DNA of 63,993 bases from Pseudomonas sp. GM80 (GTDB lineage Bacteria; Pseudomonadota; Gammaproteobacteria; Pseudomonadales; Pseudomonadaceae). The stretch spans positions 1-63,993 of the forward strand of contig NZ_AKJD01000157.1 of NCBI RefSeq assembly GCF_000282515.1. Direction: 5' to 3'. Made by a program: the position numbers and the translations under genes. A model generated the notes under the pieces. It did not search any database. It was not told the DNA's origin and was given only the letters and a program-made list of their open reading frames with translations. Below are positions 1 to 8,486 of this stretch, piece after piece; position 1 is the first letter of the stretch; each line of letters begins with the position of its first letter.

Positions 1-20
1 GCCTTCGGCAGCTCCTACAG
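1..20. repeat. REP element, truncated by window edge
   Basis: The first 20 bases match the tail of the REP family seen intact around 11667, 57034 and 61326 (core CCTTCGGCAGCTCCTACA). Only one arm is visible. It lies just upstream of bioF, in what is probably the bioB-bioF gap. Confidence 0.75.
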
Positions 21-46
21 AGTTGTTTTTTACTGTCGAGGCCTGC

Positions 47-1225
47 ATGTCTTTCGATCTCGCCGCACGCCTTGCTGCCCGTCGTGCCGAAAATCTCTAT
101 CGCCAGCGCCCGCTGCTTGAATCCCCGCAGGGGCCTGAAGTGGTGGTCGACGGCAAACCGTTGCTCGCCTTCTGCAACAACGATTACCTCGGCCTGGCCA
201 ATCACCCTCAAGTGATCGAAGCCTGGCGCGCCGGCGCTGAGCGTTGGGGTGTCGGTGGCGGCGCTTCGCACTTGGTCATCGGCCACAGCGGCCCGCACCA
301 TGCACTCGAAGAAGCCTTGGCCGACCTCACCGGTCGCCCGCGTGCGCTGCTGTTTACCACCGGTTACATGGCCAACCTCGGTGCGGTCACCGCGCTGGTC
401 GGGCAGGGCGATACGGTGCTGGAAGACCGCCTCAATCATGCTTCGCTGCTGGATGCCGGTTTGTTGTCCGGTGCGCGTTTCAATCGCTATTTGCACAACG
501 ATGCGCAAAGTCTGGCCAAGCGCCTGGAGAAAGCCAGCGGCAACACGCTGGTGGTCACCGACGGCGTGTTCAGCATGGACGGCGACCTGGCCGACTTGCC
601 GGCACTCGCCCGCGCAGCCAAGGCCAAAGGCGCGTGGCTGATGGTCGATGACGCGCACGGTTTCGGCCCGCTCGGCGCGAATGGCGGCGGCATCGTCGAG
701 CATTTCGGACTGAGTCAGGAGGACGTGCCGGTGTTGGTCGGCACCCTCGGCAAAGCCTTCGGCACGGCTGGCGCTTTCGTCGCGGGCAGCGAGGAGCTGA
801 TCGAAAGCCTGATCCAGTTCGCCCGCCCATACATTTACACCACCAGCCAGCCCCCCGCGTTGGCCTGCGCGACGCTGAAAAGTCTGGAGCTACTGTGCAC
901 CGAGCATTGGCGCCGGGCGCATCTGCAAACGCTGATCCGTCAGTTCCGCCAAGGCGCCGAGCAGATCGGCCTGGAGTTGATGGACAGCTTCACGCCGATT
1001 CAGCCGATCATGATTGGCGACGCCGGGCGTGCGATGCGCTTGTCGCAGATGTTGCGCGAGCGCGGGCTGATGGTTACTGCGATTCGTCCGCCCACCGTGC
1101 CCGCCGGCAGTGCGCGTTTGCGCGTGACCCTGACCGCTGCCCACAGTGAAGCGCAGGTGCAGCTATTGTTAGCAGGACTGGCCGATTGCTTTGCCCAACT
1201 TTCGTCGGAGCCAAGCCATGCGTGA
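47..1225 (+). CDS. bioF: 8-amino-7-oxononanoate synthase BioF
   Basis: A 392-residue PLP-dependent alpha-oxoamine synthase that condenses pimeloyl-ACP with L-alanine to give 8-amino-7-oxononanoate, the first step of biotin ring assembly. Family motifs are visible: FCNNDYLGLA near the N-terminus, FTTGYMANLGA, the cofactor-binding DDAHGFG, and GTLGKAFG with the Schiff-base lysine. The ATG at 47 (MSFDLAARL) is preferred over an in-frame upstream start at 23 because it gives the usual family N-terminus. The stop overlaps the bioH start, so the two are probably translationally coupled. bioB is expected just upstream, outside the window. Confidence 0.95.
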   Translation: MSFDLAARLAARRAENLYRQRPLLESPQGPEVVVDGKPLLAFCNNDYLGLANHPQVIEAWRAGAERWGVGGGASHLVIGHSGPHHALEEALADLTGRPRALLFTTGYMANLGAVTALVGQGDTVLEDRLNHASLLDAGLLSGARFNRYLHNDAQSLAKRLEKASGNTLVVTDGVFSMDGDLADLPALARAAKAKGAWLMVDDAHGFGPLGANGGGIVEHFGLSQEDVPVLVGTLGKAFGTAGAFVAGSEELIESLIQFARPYIYTTSQPPALACATLKSLELLCTEHWRRAHLQTLIRQFRQGAEQIGLELMDSFTPIQPIMIGDAGRAMRLSQMLRERGLMVTAIRPPTVPAGSARLRVTLTAAHSEAQVQLLLAGLADCFAQLSSEPSHA

Positions 1226-1949
1226 TCGCCTGATTCTGCTGCCCGGTTGGGGCCTCGGCGTGTCGCCGATGGAGCCTCTGGCCGCTGCGTTGCAAGGCCT
1301 CGATGAACATCTGAAAGTCGACATCGAGCCGTTACCCGAGCTGGATTCCCGCGATCTGCAAGACTGGCTCGACGAACTTGATGAGCGCATTCCTCAGGAC
1401 GTGTGGCTCGGTGGCTGGTCGTTGGGTGGGATGCTCGCCTGCGAATTGGCGGCGCGGCGTGGCGAGCGTTGCTGCGGATTGCTGACGCTGGCGAGCAATC
1501 CTTGTTTTGTTGCCCATGAGCAATGGCCGAGTGCAATGGCGGGCGAGACGTTCGACGCGTTTCTCGCCGGTTGCCAGGTCGATCCGCGCGCGACCCTCAA
1601 ACGTTTCTCTTTGCTCTGTGTACAAGGCGCGCAAGACCCGCGCGGCTTGTCGCGTTTGCTGCTCGGCGGCGCGCCGAATACAGCGCCAACGGCATTGATG
1701 GCCGGGCTGGAATTGCTTGCGCAAATGGATACTCGCGATGCGCTGCAGGCGTTTCGCGGGCCGCAGTTGCATCTGTTCGCCGGGCAGGACGGTTTGGTGC
1801 CGGCGGAAGCAGCGGGGGCGTTGTTCGCCTTGTTGCCGGATATCGAAATTGGTCTGATCGAACAGGCCAGTCATGCGTTTCTTCTGGAAGACCCCCACGG
1901 ACTGGCGGGTGCAATCCAGGCTTTTTTACATGAGTGCGGTGATGACTGA
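1218..1949 (+). CDS. bioH: Pimeloyl-ACP methyl ester carboxylesterase BioH
   Basis: A 243-residue alpha/beta hydrolase that removes the methyl ester from pimeloyl-ACP methyl ester once the pimelate chain is complete. The nucleophile elbow GWSLGG is visible, with FAGQDGLVP and the late SHAF supplying the acid and histidine regions. The start at 1218 overlaps the bioF stop by 8 bases. It is shorter than E. coli BioH but lies between bioF and bioC as in other pseudomonads. Function is assigned from family and context. Confidence 0.9.
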   Translation: MRDRLILLPGWGLGVSPMEPLAAALQGLDEHLKVDIEPLPELDSRDLQDWLDELDERIPQDVWLGGWSLGGMLACELAARRGERCCGLLTLASNPCFVAHEQWPSAMAGETFDAFLAGCQVDPRATLKRFSLLCVQGAQDPRGLSRLLLGGAPNTAPTALMAGLELLAQMDTRDALQAFRGPQLHLFAGQDGLVPAEAAGALFALLPDIEIGLIEQASHAFLLEDPHGLAGAIQAFLHECGDD

Positions 1950-2751
1950 TTTGTCTCTTGTGCTGCCTGGCGGCTTGCCTGACAAGCGTCAGGTCGCGGC
2001 CTCTTTTTCTCGCGCGGCGGCCAGTTACGACAGCGTCGCCGAGTTGCAACGTGATGTCGGTACACAGTTGATTCAGCGCTTGCCGACGGAGTTTGTACCG
2101 GCGCGCTGGCTGGATCTCGGTTGTGGCACGGGATACTTCACCCGCGCGTTGGCTTCGCGGTTTGCCGAGAGCCACGGTGTGGCGCTGGATATTGCCGAGG
2201 GCATGCTTGAGCACGCACGTCCGTTGGGTGGTGCGCAGCATTTTATTGCTGGCGATGCCGAGCGGCTGCCGTTGCAGGATTCGACCTGCGACCTGATCTT
2301 CTCCAGCCTCGCGGTGCAGTGGTGTGCGGATTTCGAAGCAGTGCTCAGCGAGGCCTTTCGCGTACTGAAACCGGGCGGAATTTTTGCGTTTGCTAGTCTT
2401 TGTGTAGGGACGCTGTTTGAGTTGCGCGACAGCTGGCGGCAGGTCGACGGGCTGGTGCACGTCAACCGCTTCCGCGAGTTCGCTCGCTATGAGCAAATGT
2501 CCGCGGCCAGCGGTTTACGCACGTTGAGTCTGGAGAAACAGGCGCACGTGCTGCATTACCCGGATGTGCGCAGCCTGACCCATGAATTGAAAGCCCTGGG
2601 CGCGCACAATCTGAATCCGGGACGGCCGGGCGGTTTGACCGGGCGCGCGCGGATTCTCGGCTTGGTTGAAGCTTACGAGCAGTTCCGTGAGGCGTCGGGG
2701 TTGCCGGCGACTTATCAGGTGGTCTACGCCGTGTTGGAGAAACCCGTATGA
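1942..2751 (+). CDS. bioC: Malonyl-ACP O-methyltransferase BioC
   Basis: A 269-residue class I SAM methyltransferase that methylates malonyl-ACP so the fatty acid machinery can build pimelate. Motif I is LDLGCGTGYF, followed by the typical post-motif strand and the DLIFSSLAVQWC segment characteristic of BioC. The N-terminal VAASFSRAAASYD is the usual BioC opening. The start at 1942 has GAGTG just upstream; an in-frame ATG at 1930 would add four residues. It overlaps bioH and shares ATGA with bioD. Confidence 0.92.
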   Translation: MTDLSLVLPGGLPDKRQVAASFSRAAASYDSVAELQRDVGTQLIQRLPTEFVPARWLDLGCGTGYFTRALASRFAESHGVALDIAEGMLEHARPLGGAQHFIAGDAERLPLQDSTCDLIFSSLAVQWCADFEAVLSEAFRVLKPGGIFAFASLCVGTLFELRDSWRQVDGLVHVNRFREFARYEQMSAASGLRTLSLEKQAHVLHYPDVRSLTHELKALGAHNLNPGRPGGLTGRARILGLVEAYEQFREASGLPATYQVVYAVLEKPV

Positions 2752-3428
2752 GCGCAGCCTATTTCATCACCGGAACCGACACCGATGTCGGCAAGACCAC
2801 GGTTGCCGCGGGGTTGCTGCACGCGGCGCGGTCGGCAGGCTTGAGCACGGCGGCAGGCAAACCGGTGGCGTCCGGGTGCGATGTCACGCCCAAGGGTTTG
2901 CGTAATTCGGATGCGCTAGCGCTGCTGGCCGAGTGTTCGGTGCCGCTGACTTATCAACAGGTCAATCCGGTGGCGTTCGAGCCGGCCATCGCGCCGCATC
3001 TGGCGGCGCGTGAAGCGGGTGTGGCGCTGACCGTGCAATCGTTGTTGGCGCCGATGCGCGAGATTCTGGCGATGAACGCCGATTTCACCTTGATTGAAGG
3101 CGCGGGTGGCTGGCGCGTGCCGTTGGCGGATCAGGATAATTTGTCGGATTTGGCGATTGCGTTGAAGCTGCCGGTGATTCTGGTCGTCGGTGTGCGACTG
3201 GGTTGCATCAGTCATGCGCTGCTGACAGCTGAGGCAATCGCCCGTGATGGCCTGCAGTTAGCGGGGTGGGTGGCGAATATCATTGATCCAAAGACCTCGC
3301 GGCTAGAGGAAAATCTGGCGACATTGGCTGAGCGCATCCCCGCGCCGTGTTTGGGACGCGTGCCTAAACTCAAGGCCTTGAGTGCCGAGGCCGTGGCGGA
3401 TCATTTGCAACTGGATCTGCTCGACTAA
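2748..3428 (+). CDS. bioD: Dethiobiotin synthetase BioD
   Basis: A 226-residue ATP-dependent enzyme that closes the ureido ring of dethiobiotin from 7,8-diaminopelargonate and CO2. The P-loop GTDTDVGKTT is at residues 8-17, KPVASGC supplies the substrate-binding lysine region, and IEGAGGWRVPL is the family's second signature. It overlaps bioC by four bases (ATGA) and appears to be the last gene of the biotin operon. No clear intrinsic terminator follows directly. Confidence 0.95.
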   Translation: MSAAYFITGTDTDVGKTTVAAGLLHAARSAGLSTAAGKPVASGCDVTPKGLRNSDALALLAECSVPLTYQQVNPVAFEPAIAPHLAAREAGVALTVQSLLAPMREILAMNADFTLIEGAGGWRVPLADQDNLSDLAIALKLPVILVVGVRLGCISHALLTAEAIARDGLQLAGWVANIIDPKTSRLEENLATLAERIPAPCLGRVPKLKALSAEAVADHLQLDLLD

Positions 3429-3536
3429 GTTTTTCTCTATGGGCAGGCACTGTGCCATTAGTGTTTTTGACGGGTGTTTTTCTGACACCTCTGCTTCAAT
3501 GGCAGCCATTGATCCTTCCCAAGGATGAGAACCGTT

Positions 3537-3833
3537 ATGGAAATCTCCGGTAACACAGCTTTTTATGCCGGTCTGAGCTCGATTCAGAGTGGACAGAACC
3601 GCGTCGATCAGGCTGCCAGCCAGATTGCCAATAATACGATTGAACGCTCGGTGACCAGCCAGTCGTCCGAAGTACAGGTCGATCGTCTGCGTGGCGTGGA
3701 TCGTGCTCAGCAATCTGATCTGGCCAGCAATATGGTCGAGATGTCTCAGGGCAAGCTCCAGGCGGAGCTGGGCGTGAAAGTCGCCAAGGCATCCGATGAA
3801 ATGCTCGGGACGATCATCGATACATTTGCCTGA
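3537..3833 (+). CDS. Orphan mini flagellar-rod-like protein
   Basis: A 98-residue protein. Its N-terminal 30 residues (GLSSIQSGQNRVDQAASQIANN) resemble the Flg_bb_rod N-terminal helix of FlgB/FlgC/FlgG. Its C-terminus (VEMSQGKLQAELGVKVAKASDEMLGTIIDTF) resembles the terminal helix of the same axial proteins. The central domain that normally separates the two is absent. An AAGGATGAG ribosome site precedes the ATG at 3537; an in-frame ATG at 3525 lies on that site and is less likely. No signal peptide and no flagellar neighbours are present. A strong terminator follows at 3858. The role is unknown; the similarity is read by eye. Confidence 0.75.
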   Translation: MEISGNTAFYAGLSSIQSGQNRVDQAASQIANNTIERSVTSQSSEVQVDRLRGVDRAQQSDLASNMVEMSQGKLQAELGVKVAKASDEMLGTIIDTFA

Positions 3834-3857
3834 TTTTTTTGCCTTCAGTTTCCTGAG

Positions 3858-3882
3858 CGCCGCGCCTTGTCGCGGCGTTTTT
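3858..3882 (+). terminator. Rho-independent terminator
   Basis: The 7-bp stem CGCCGCG/CGCGGCG with loop CCTTGT is followed by five T. It ends the transcript of the small rod-like gene. Confidence 0.9.
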
Positions 3883-4003
3883 CGTTGTAAGTCCTTCTCC
3901 CTCAACTAATCTTTTTTCAGCGCCGATGACTCGCTTGAGCCAATGGCGGTTTGCTGTGCCCAGCGTTTGCCGGACGTGATGACGAACGGCAAAAGATCGA
4001 TGC

Positions 4004-4032
4004 TTGACAAGATTTCGGCGTAAACGTATGTT
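4004..4032 (+). promoter_or_regulatory. Sigma-70 promoter of acyl-CoA dehydrogenase 1
   Basis: A consensus -35 TTGACA (4004-4009) is followed, after 17 bases, by TATGTT (4027-4032). The predicted start is near 4039, about 70 bases before the ATG. Confidence 0.7.
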
Positions 4033-4033
4033 T

Positions 4034-4047
4034 CAAACAACTGTTTG
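4034..4047. promoter_or_regulatory. PsrA-type operator
   Basis: The inverted repeat CAAAC-N4-GTTTG fits the known PsrA box (G/CAAAC-N2-4-GTTTG/C). It starts 2 bases after the -10 hexamer and covers the expected start point, as for a repressor released by long-chain acyl-CoA. The same kind of dehydrogenase gene in P. aeruginosa (PA0506) is, from memory, a PsrA target. Confidence 0.75.
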
Positions 4048-4108
4048 ACCGTCACAACAAATCAACGCGGTCGTTCATTCCCGGTTACATCAGCAGAGGT
4101 TTATCGCT

Positions 4109-5914
4109 ATGCCTGACTACAAGGCCCCCTTGCGTGATATTCGCTTCGTTCGTGACGAGCTGCTCGGCTACGAAGCGCACTATCAGAGCCTTCCGGCTTG
4201 CGCAGACGCAACTCCGGACATGGTTGACGCCATTCTCGAAGAAGGCGCCAAGTTTTGTGAGCAGGTACTGGCACCGCTGAACCGCGTGGGCGACCTCGAA
4301 GGTTGCACCTGGAGCGAGTCCGGCGTGAAAACCCCGACGGGCTTCAAAGAGGCTTACAAGCAATTCGTTGAAGGCGGCTGGCCAAGCCTGGCGCACGACG
4401 TCGAGCACGGCGGCCAAGGCCTGCCGGAGTCGCTGGGTCTGGCCGTAAGCGAAATGGTTGGCGAAGCCAACTGGTCGTGGGGCATGTACCCAGGCCTGTC
4501 GCACGGCGCGATGAACACCATCTCCGAGCACGGCACGCCAGAGCAGCAAGAAGCCTATCTGACCAAACTGGTCTCCGGCGAATGGACCGGCACCATGTGC
4601 CTGACCGAACCGCACTGCGGCACCGACCTGGGCATGTTGCGCACCAAGGCCGAACCTCAGGCCGACGGTTCCTATAAGGTTTCCGGCACCAAGATCTTCA
4701 TCTCGGCCGGTGAACACGACATGGCCGATAACATCGTCCACATCGTGCTGGCCCGCCTGCCGGACGCACCGGCTGGCACCAAAGGCATCTCGCTGTTTAT
4801 CGTTCCAAAGTTCATGCCGAACGCTGATGGCACCGTCGGTGAGCGCAACGCAGTGACCTGCGGTTCGCTGGAACACAAGATGGGCATCCACGGCAACGCC
4901 ACTTGCGTGATGAACTTCGACGGCGCTACCGGTTACCTGATCGGCCCGGCGAACAAAGGCCTGAACTGCATGTTCACCTTTATGAACACCGCACGTCTGG
5001 GTACCGCGCTGCAAGGTCTGGCCCACGCCGAAATCGGTTTCCAGGGCGGCCTGAAATACGCTCGCGATCGTCTGCAAATGCGTTCGCTGACTGGCCCGAA
5101 AGCGCCGGAAAAAGCCGCTGACCCGATCATCGTTCACCCTGACGTACGCCGCATGCTGTTGACCATGAAGGCGTTCGCCGAAGGCAACCGTGCGATGGTG
5201 TACTTCACCGCCAAACAGGTCGACATCGTCAAATACGGCGTCGATGAAGAAGAAAAGAAGAAAGCCGACGCACTGCTGGCTTTCATGACCCCGATCGCTA
5301 AAGCGTTCATGACCGAAGTCGGTTTCGAATCCGCCAACCACGGCGTTCAGATCTACGGCGGCCACGGCTTCATCGCCGAGTGGGGCATGGAGCAGAACGT
5401 TCGCGACAGCCGCATTTCGATGCTGTACGAAGGCACCACCGGTATCCAGGCACTCGACCTGCTCGGCCGTAAAGTGCTGATGACGCAAGGCGAAGCTCTG
5501 AAAGGCTTCACCAAGATCGTCCACAAGTTCTGCCAGAACAACGAAGGCAACGAAGCCGTTGCAGAATTCGTCGCACCGCTGGCGGCAATCAACAAGGAAT
5601 GGGGCGAGCTGACCATGAAGGTCGGTATGGCCGCCATGAAAGATCGCGAAGAAGTCGGCGCGGCTTCCGTGGACTACCTGATGTACTCCGGTTATGCCTG
5701 CCTGGCTTACTTCTGGGCCGACATGGCGCGTCTGGCCGCTGAAAAGCTGGCAGAAGGCACCGGCGACGCAGCGTTCTACACCGCCAAGCTGCAAACTGCG
5801 CGCTTCTACTTCCAGCGCATCCTGCCGCGTACCCGTACCCACGTGGCGACCATGCTGTCGGGTGCCAACAACCTGATGGACATGAAAGAAGAAGACTTCG
5901 CACTGGGCTACTAA
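4109..5914 (+). CDS. Acyl-CoA dehydrogenase, paralogue 1
   Basis: A 601-residue flavoenzyme of the long acyl-CoA dehydrogenase class with an extra C-terminal helical domain (FadE5/DmdC-like). It has the FAD/substrate signature MCLTEPHCGTDLG, the KIFISAGEHD strand, the GGHGFIAEWGMEQ segment, and LYEGTTGIQ carrying the expected catalytic glutamate. It carries out alpha-beta desaturation in beta-oxidation; chain-length preference cannot be read from sequence. AGAGGT precedes the ATG. It is the PA0506-type gene by position and has its own PsrA-operated promoter. The closest relatives in the window are the genes at 9866 and 11860. Confidence 0.93.
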   Translation: MPDYKAPLRDIRFVRDELLGYEAHYQSLPACADATPDMVDAILEEGAKFCEQVLAPLNRVGDLEGCTWSESGVKTPTGFKEAYKQFVEGGWPSLAHDVEHGGQGLPESLGLAVSEMVGEANWSWGMYPGLSHGAMNTISEHGTPEQQEAYLTKLVSGEWTGTMCLTEPHCGTDLGMLRTKAEPQADGSYKVSGTKIFISAGEHDMADNIVHIVLARLPDAPAGTKGISLFIVPKFMPNADGTVGERNAVTCGSLEHKMGIHGNATCVMNFDGATGYLIGPANKGLNCMFTFMNTARLGTALQGLAHAEIGFQGGLKYARDRLQMRSLTGPKAPEKAADPIIVHPDVRRMLLTMKAFAEGNRAMVYFTAKQVDIVKYGVDEEEKKKADALLAFMTPIAKAFMTEVGFESANHGVQIYGGHGFIAEWGMEQNVRDSRISMLYEGTTGIQALDLLGRKVLMTQGEALKGFTKIVHKFCQNNEGNEAVAEFVAPLAAINKEWGELTMKVGMAAMKDREEVGAASVDYLMYSGYACLAYFWADMARLAAEKLAEGTGDAAFYTAKLQTARFYFQRILPRTRTHVATMLSGANNLMDMKEEDFALGY

Positions 5915-5933
5915 GCCTTAACGCAGTCTCTTG

Positions 5934-5970
5934 AAAAACCGCTGCTCCTACGGGGGCAGCGGTTTTTTTT
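5934..5970 (+). terminator. Rho-independent terminator
   Basis: The 12-bp stem 5934-5945/5956-5967 (core CCGCTGC/GCAGCGG) is followed by a run of T. It ends the acyl-CoA dehydrogenase 1 transcript. Confidence 0.92.
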
Positions 5971-6161
5971 TGCGCTGGATTTGCCCCCAACACTGGGGAC
6001 ATTCCCCAGCAGAAACGGTGGCTGCCAGCGCGCTGTCCCCGCGTTTATTGATTCAAAATGTTTCCAAGCAGGATGGCCAATTAATTGCACTGCCCGGATT
6101 AACCGGCGCTCACGAGAAATCCTGTGCTGTTCCACGACACCTCTCGCCCGGCAAAACGCAT

Positions 6162-6169
6162 AACAACAA
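6162..6169 (+). promoter_or_regulatory. Crc/Hfq CA motif before the di-haem peroxidase-like gene
   Basis: AACAACAA fits AAnAAnAA and lies 17 bases before the ATG at 6187, next to the GGGTGAAG ribosome site. Such placement is typical of mRNAs blocked by Hfq-Crc during catabolite repression. This is a motif match only. Confidence 0.4.
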
Positions 6170-6186
6170 CCGTCAGGGTGAAGCAC

Positions 6187-8289
6187 ATGAACATCAGTCG
6201 ACTTGTCTGGCTACCCCTCGCACTCGCAGCCTCCGGCGCAATGGCCGCAACGCCCGCCGAAGTGGATCCGCCAGTACCGGAAGTGCCGAGCCTGCAATCG
6301 CTGCGTGGCATGCTGCCGCCCGATCCGTCGGGGACAGAAGGCGGGCGCAAGGTCGACTTGATGACTGACTACGTGCTCAACCGCTCCGCCGCGATTCTGC
6401 TCGGCAAAGCGCTGTTCTGGGACATGGAAGTCGGCAGCGATGGCGCCACCGCGTGCGCCTCCTGCCACTATCACGCCGGCGTCGACCACCGCATCACCAA
6501 CCAGCTCAACCCCGGCCAGGCACACACCAACGCTAACGTCGCCTCGATCTTCAACAAGCCCTTCGTGGCCTCCGACATACCCGGTGACGTGGCGTCCTAC
6601 GCGACCTTGTCCGGCGGCAAGGGCGGGCCGAACTACACGCTGAAGAAAACGGACTTCCCGACCCATGTGCTGAGCAATCCACTGGAGCGCAACTCGCCGA
6701 TCGTCTATTCGAGCGACGACGTGGTCGGCTCCCAGGGCGTGTTCGACGCTAATTTCGTCAAACCCAACCAGCCGCGCTTCGACAAATGCACCCAGCAGCC
6801 CGACGGTATTTTCCAGGTCGGCGGTATCAACGTGCGTCGCAGCACCGGGCGTAACGCGCCGTCGGTGATCAACGCGGCGTTCAACGTGCGCAATTTCTGG
6901 GATGGCCGCGCGAATAACGTGTTCAACGGCTTCTCGCCGTTCGGCAACCGCGATCCCGATGCAGGGATTTACGTAACCGCCGAGCGCAGCACCGTGGCCA
7001 GCAAAGTCCGACTGGCGCTTAACGACGCTTCCGCCGCATCGCAAGCAGTAGGCCCGCCCGGTAGCGCGGTGGAGATGTCCTGCGGCGGCCGTACTTTCGC
7101 CGACATCGGCCGGCGCATGCTCGATCAGTTGATGCTCAAGCAACAACGGATTTCCTCCAACGATTCCGTGCTCGCCTCAGTGTCCGGCGCGCGGCGCCCG
7201 ACCTATCGCGAACTGATCAAGAACGCCTTCCAGCCACGCCTGTGGAACGCCACGCAAAACGTGCTGGTGGGTGGTGCGCCGTATACGCAGATGGAAGCCA
7301 ATTTTCCGTTGTTCTTCGGTCTGGCGATTCAGATGTACGAATCCACGTTGATCTCCGATCAGGCGCCCATCGATGCTTACCTGCAAGGCGATTCAACCGC
7401 CATGAACGCGCAGCAGGTCCAAGGCATGAACCTGTTTCTCGGCAAGGGTAAATGTGTGAACTGCCATGGCGGCGCGGAGCTGACCAATGCCGCCAGCCGC
7501 TTGTTGATGCACCCGCGTGAGCGTATCGAGCGCATGGTCATGGCCGACAACCTCACCACGCTCTACGACAACGGTTTCTACAACACCGGCGTGCGCCCGA
7601 CTTCCGAAGACCTCGCGCTTGGCGGGTCAGATGCCTGGGGCAATCCGTGGTCGTTCAGCCGTCAATACAACAAGCTGTTGCAGGGCGCCAGCATTGCCGA
7701 TCCGCTGGATGTCGATGTCTGCACCTTCGAAGCACCGCTGAGCGCAGCGATTCCGTGCGACGCCACGCTCAAACCCAACGTCAACTTCCGCGATTCGGTC
7801 GATGGCGCCTTCAAGACGCCGACCCTGCGCAACATCGCGCTGACCGGGCCGTACTTTCACAACGGCAGCCGCGCGACGCTCAAGCAAGTCATGGAGTTTT
7901 ATAACCGCGGCGGTGATCGCCGTGGCGAGGACGCCAACAACACCAGCGGTTTCGAGCATCCTTCGGCGAATCAGCACAACACCTCGAACCTCGATCCGGA
8001 CATGACCAACCTCAACCTGACCCCGGACGAGATCGATGCACTGGTGAAATTCATGGAAGTCGGCCTGACCGATCCGCGAGTGGCCTGGGAACGGGCGCCG
8101 TTCGATCATCCGTCACTGGTGATTCCGCAGGGCCATGTCGGCGATGAAAATGCCGTGACTCAGCGTCCGGCCAGTCCGAAGGTGACGACGCGGCAAGCGG
8201 CGGATGCTTCGCTCAATCTCAAACCCTACGGTGCCGAGGGACGGAGCCCGGCGGAGGGGCCATTACTGCCGTTCTATAACGATCTGTAA
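6187..8289 (+). CDS. Di-haem cytochrome c peroxidase/MauG-like protein, periplasmic
   Basis: A 700-residue exported protein with an Ala-rich signal peptide ending ASGAMA. Two c-type haem motifs are visible: CASCH at residues 90-94 and CVNCH at 423-427. The FNVRNFWDGRA segment and the PTLRNIALTGPYFHNG segment are typical of the di-haem CCP/MauG superfamily. It is about twice the length of classical CcpA (about 330 residues), so it is probably one of the large di-haem oxidases, not a simple H2O2 scavenger. Substrate unknown. Starts upstream of 6187 would lack the signal peptide at the N-terminus. It is flanked by terminators or gaps, so probably monocistronic. Confidence 0.88.
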   Translation: MNISRLVWLPLALAASGAMAATPAEVDPPVPEVPSLQSLRGMLPPDPSGTEGGRKVDLMTDYVLNRSAAILLGKALFWDMEVGSDGATACASCHYHAGVDHRITNQLNPGQAHTNANVASIFNKPFVASDIPGDVASYATLSGGKGGPNYTLKKTDFPTHVLSNPLERNSPIVYSSDDVVGSQGVFDANFVKPNQPRFDKCTQQPDGIFQVGGINVRRSTGRNAPSVINAAFNVRNFWDGRANNVFNGFSPFGNRDPDAGIYVTAERSTVASKVRLALNDASAASQAVGPPGSAVEMSCGGRTFADIGRRMLDQLMLKQQRISSNDSVLASVSGARRPTYRELIKNAFQPRLWNATQNVLVGGAPYTQMEANFPLFFGLAIQMYESTLISDQAPIDAYLQGDSTAMNAQQVQGMNLFLGKGKCVNCHGGAELTNAASRLLMHPRERIERMVMADNLTTLYDNGFYNTGVRPTSEDLALGGSDAWGNPWSFSRQYNKLLQGASIADPLDVDVCTFEAPLSAAIPCDATLKPNVNFRDSVDGAFKTPTLRNIALTGPYFHNGSRATLKQVMEFYNRGGDRRGEDANNTSGFEHPSANQHNTSNLDPDMTNLNLTPDEIDALVKFMEVGLTDPRVAWERAPFDHPSLVIPQGHVGDENAVTQRPASPKVTTRQAADASLNLKPYGAEGRSPAEGPLLPFYNDL

Positions 8290-8399
8290 GGATTTTTTCC
8301 AAGGCTGGCCATCAGCCATGGTGGCCAGCAGACCGCGCAGGGCAAAAAACTTGGCAAAACGCTCAGATAGTCGGGTTTTCTGCCGTTAAAGAGACTGCC

Positions 8400-8415
8400 T
8401 GTGATCTGGATCACA
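8400..8415. promoter_or_regulatory. Crp/Vfr-type binding site
   Basis: TGTGATCTGGATCACA is a 7+2+7 palindrome fitting the cAMP-CRP/Vfr consensus TGTGA-N6-TCACA at every conserved position. It lies 71 bases upstream of the diguanylate cyclase start. Confidence 0.75.
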
Positions 8416-8486
8416 TTGTGTGCTTAACTGGCCACATTGCAGGCACAATGCCATCTTTTTTGCCATGACGGGTCGGAGCTTTACCC

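Noticed and set aside
4085..5842. 585-codon open frame on the minus strand over acyl-CoA dehydrogenase 1
   Set aside because: High-GC third-position shadow. The plus-strand product has full family motifs; the reverse product has none.
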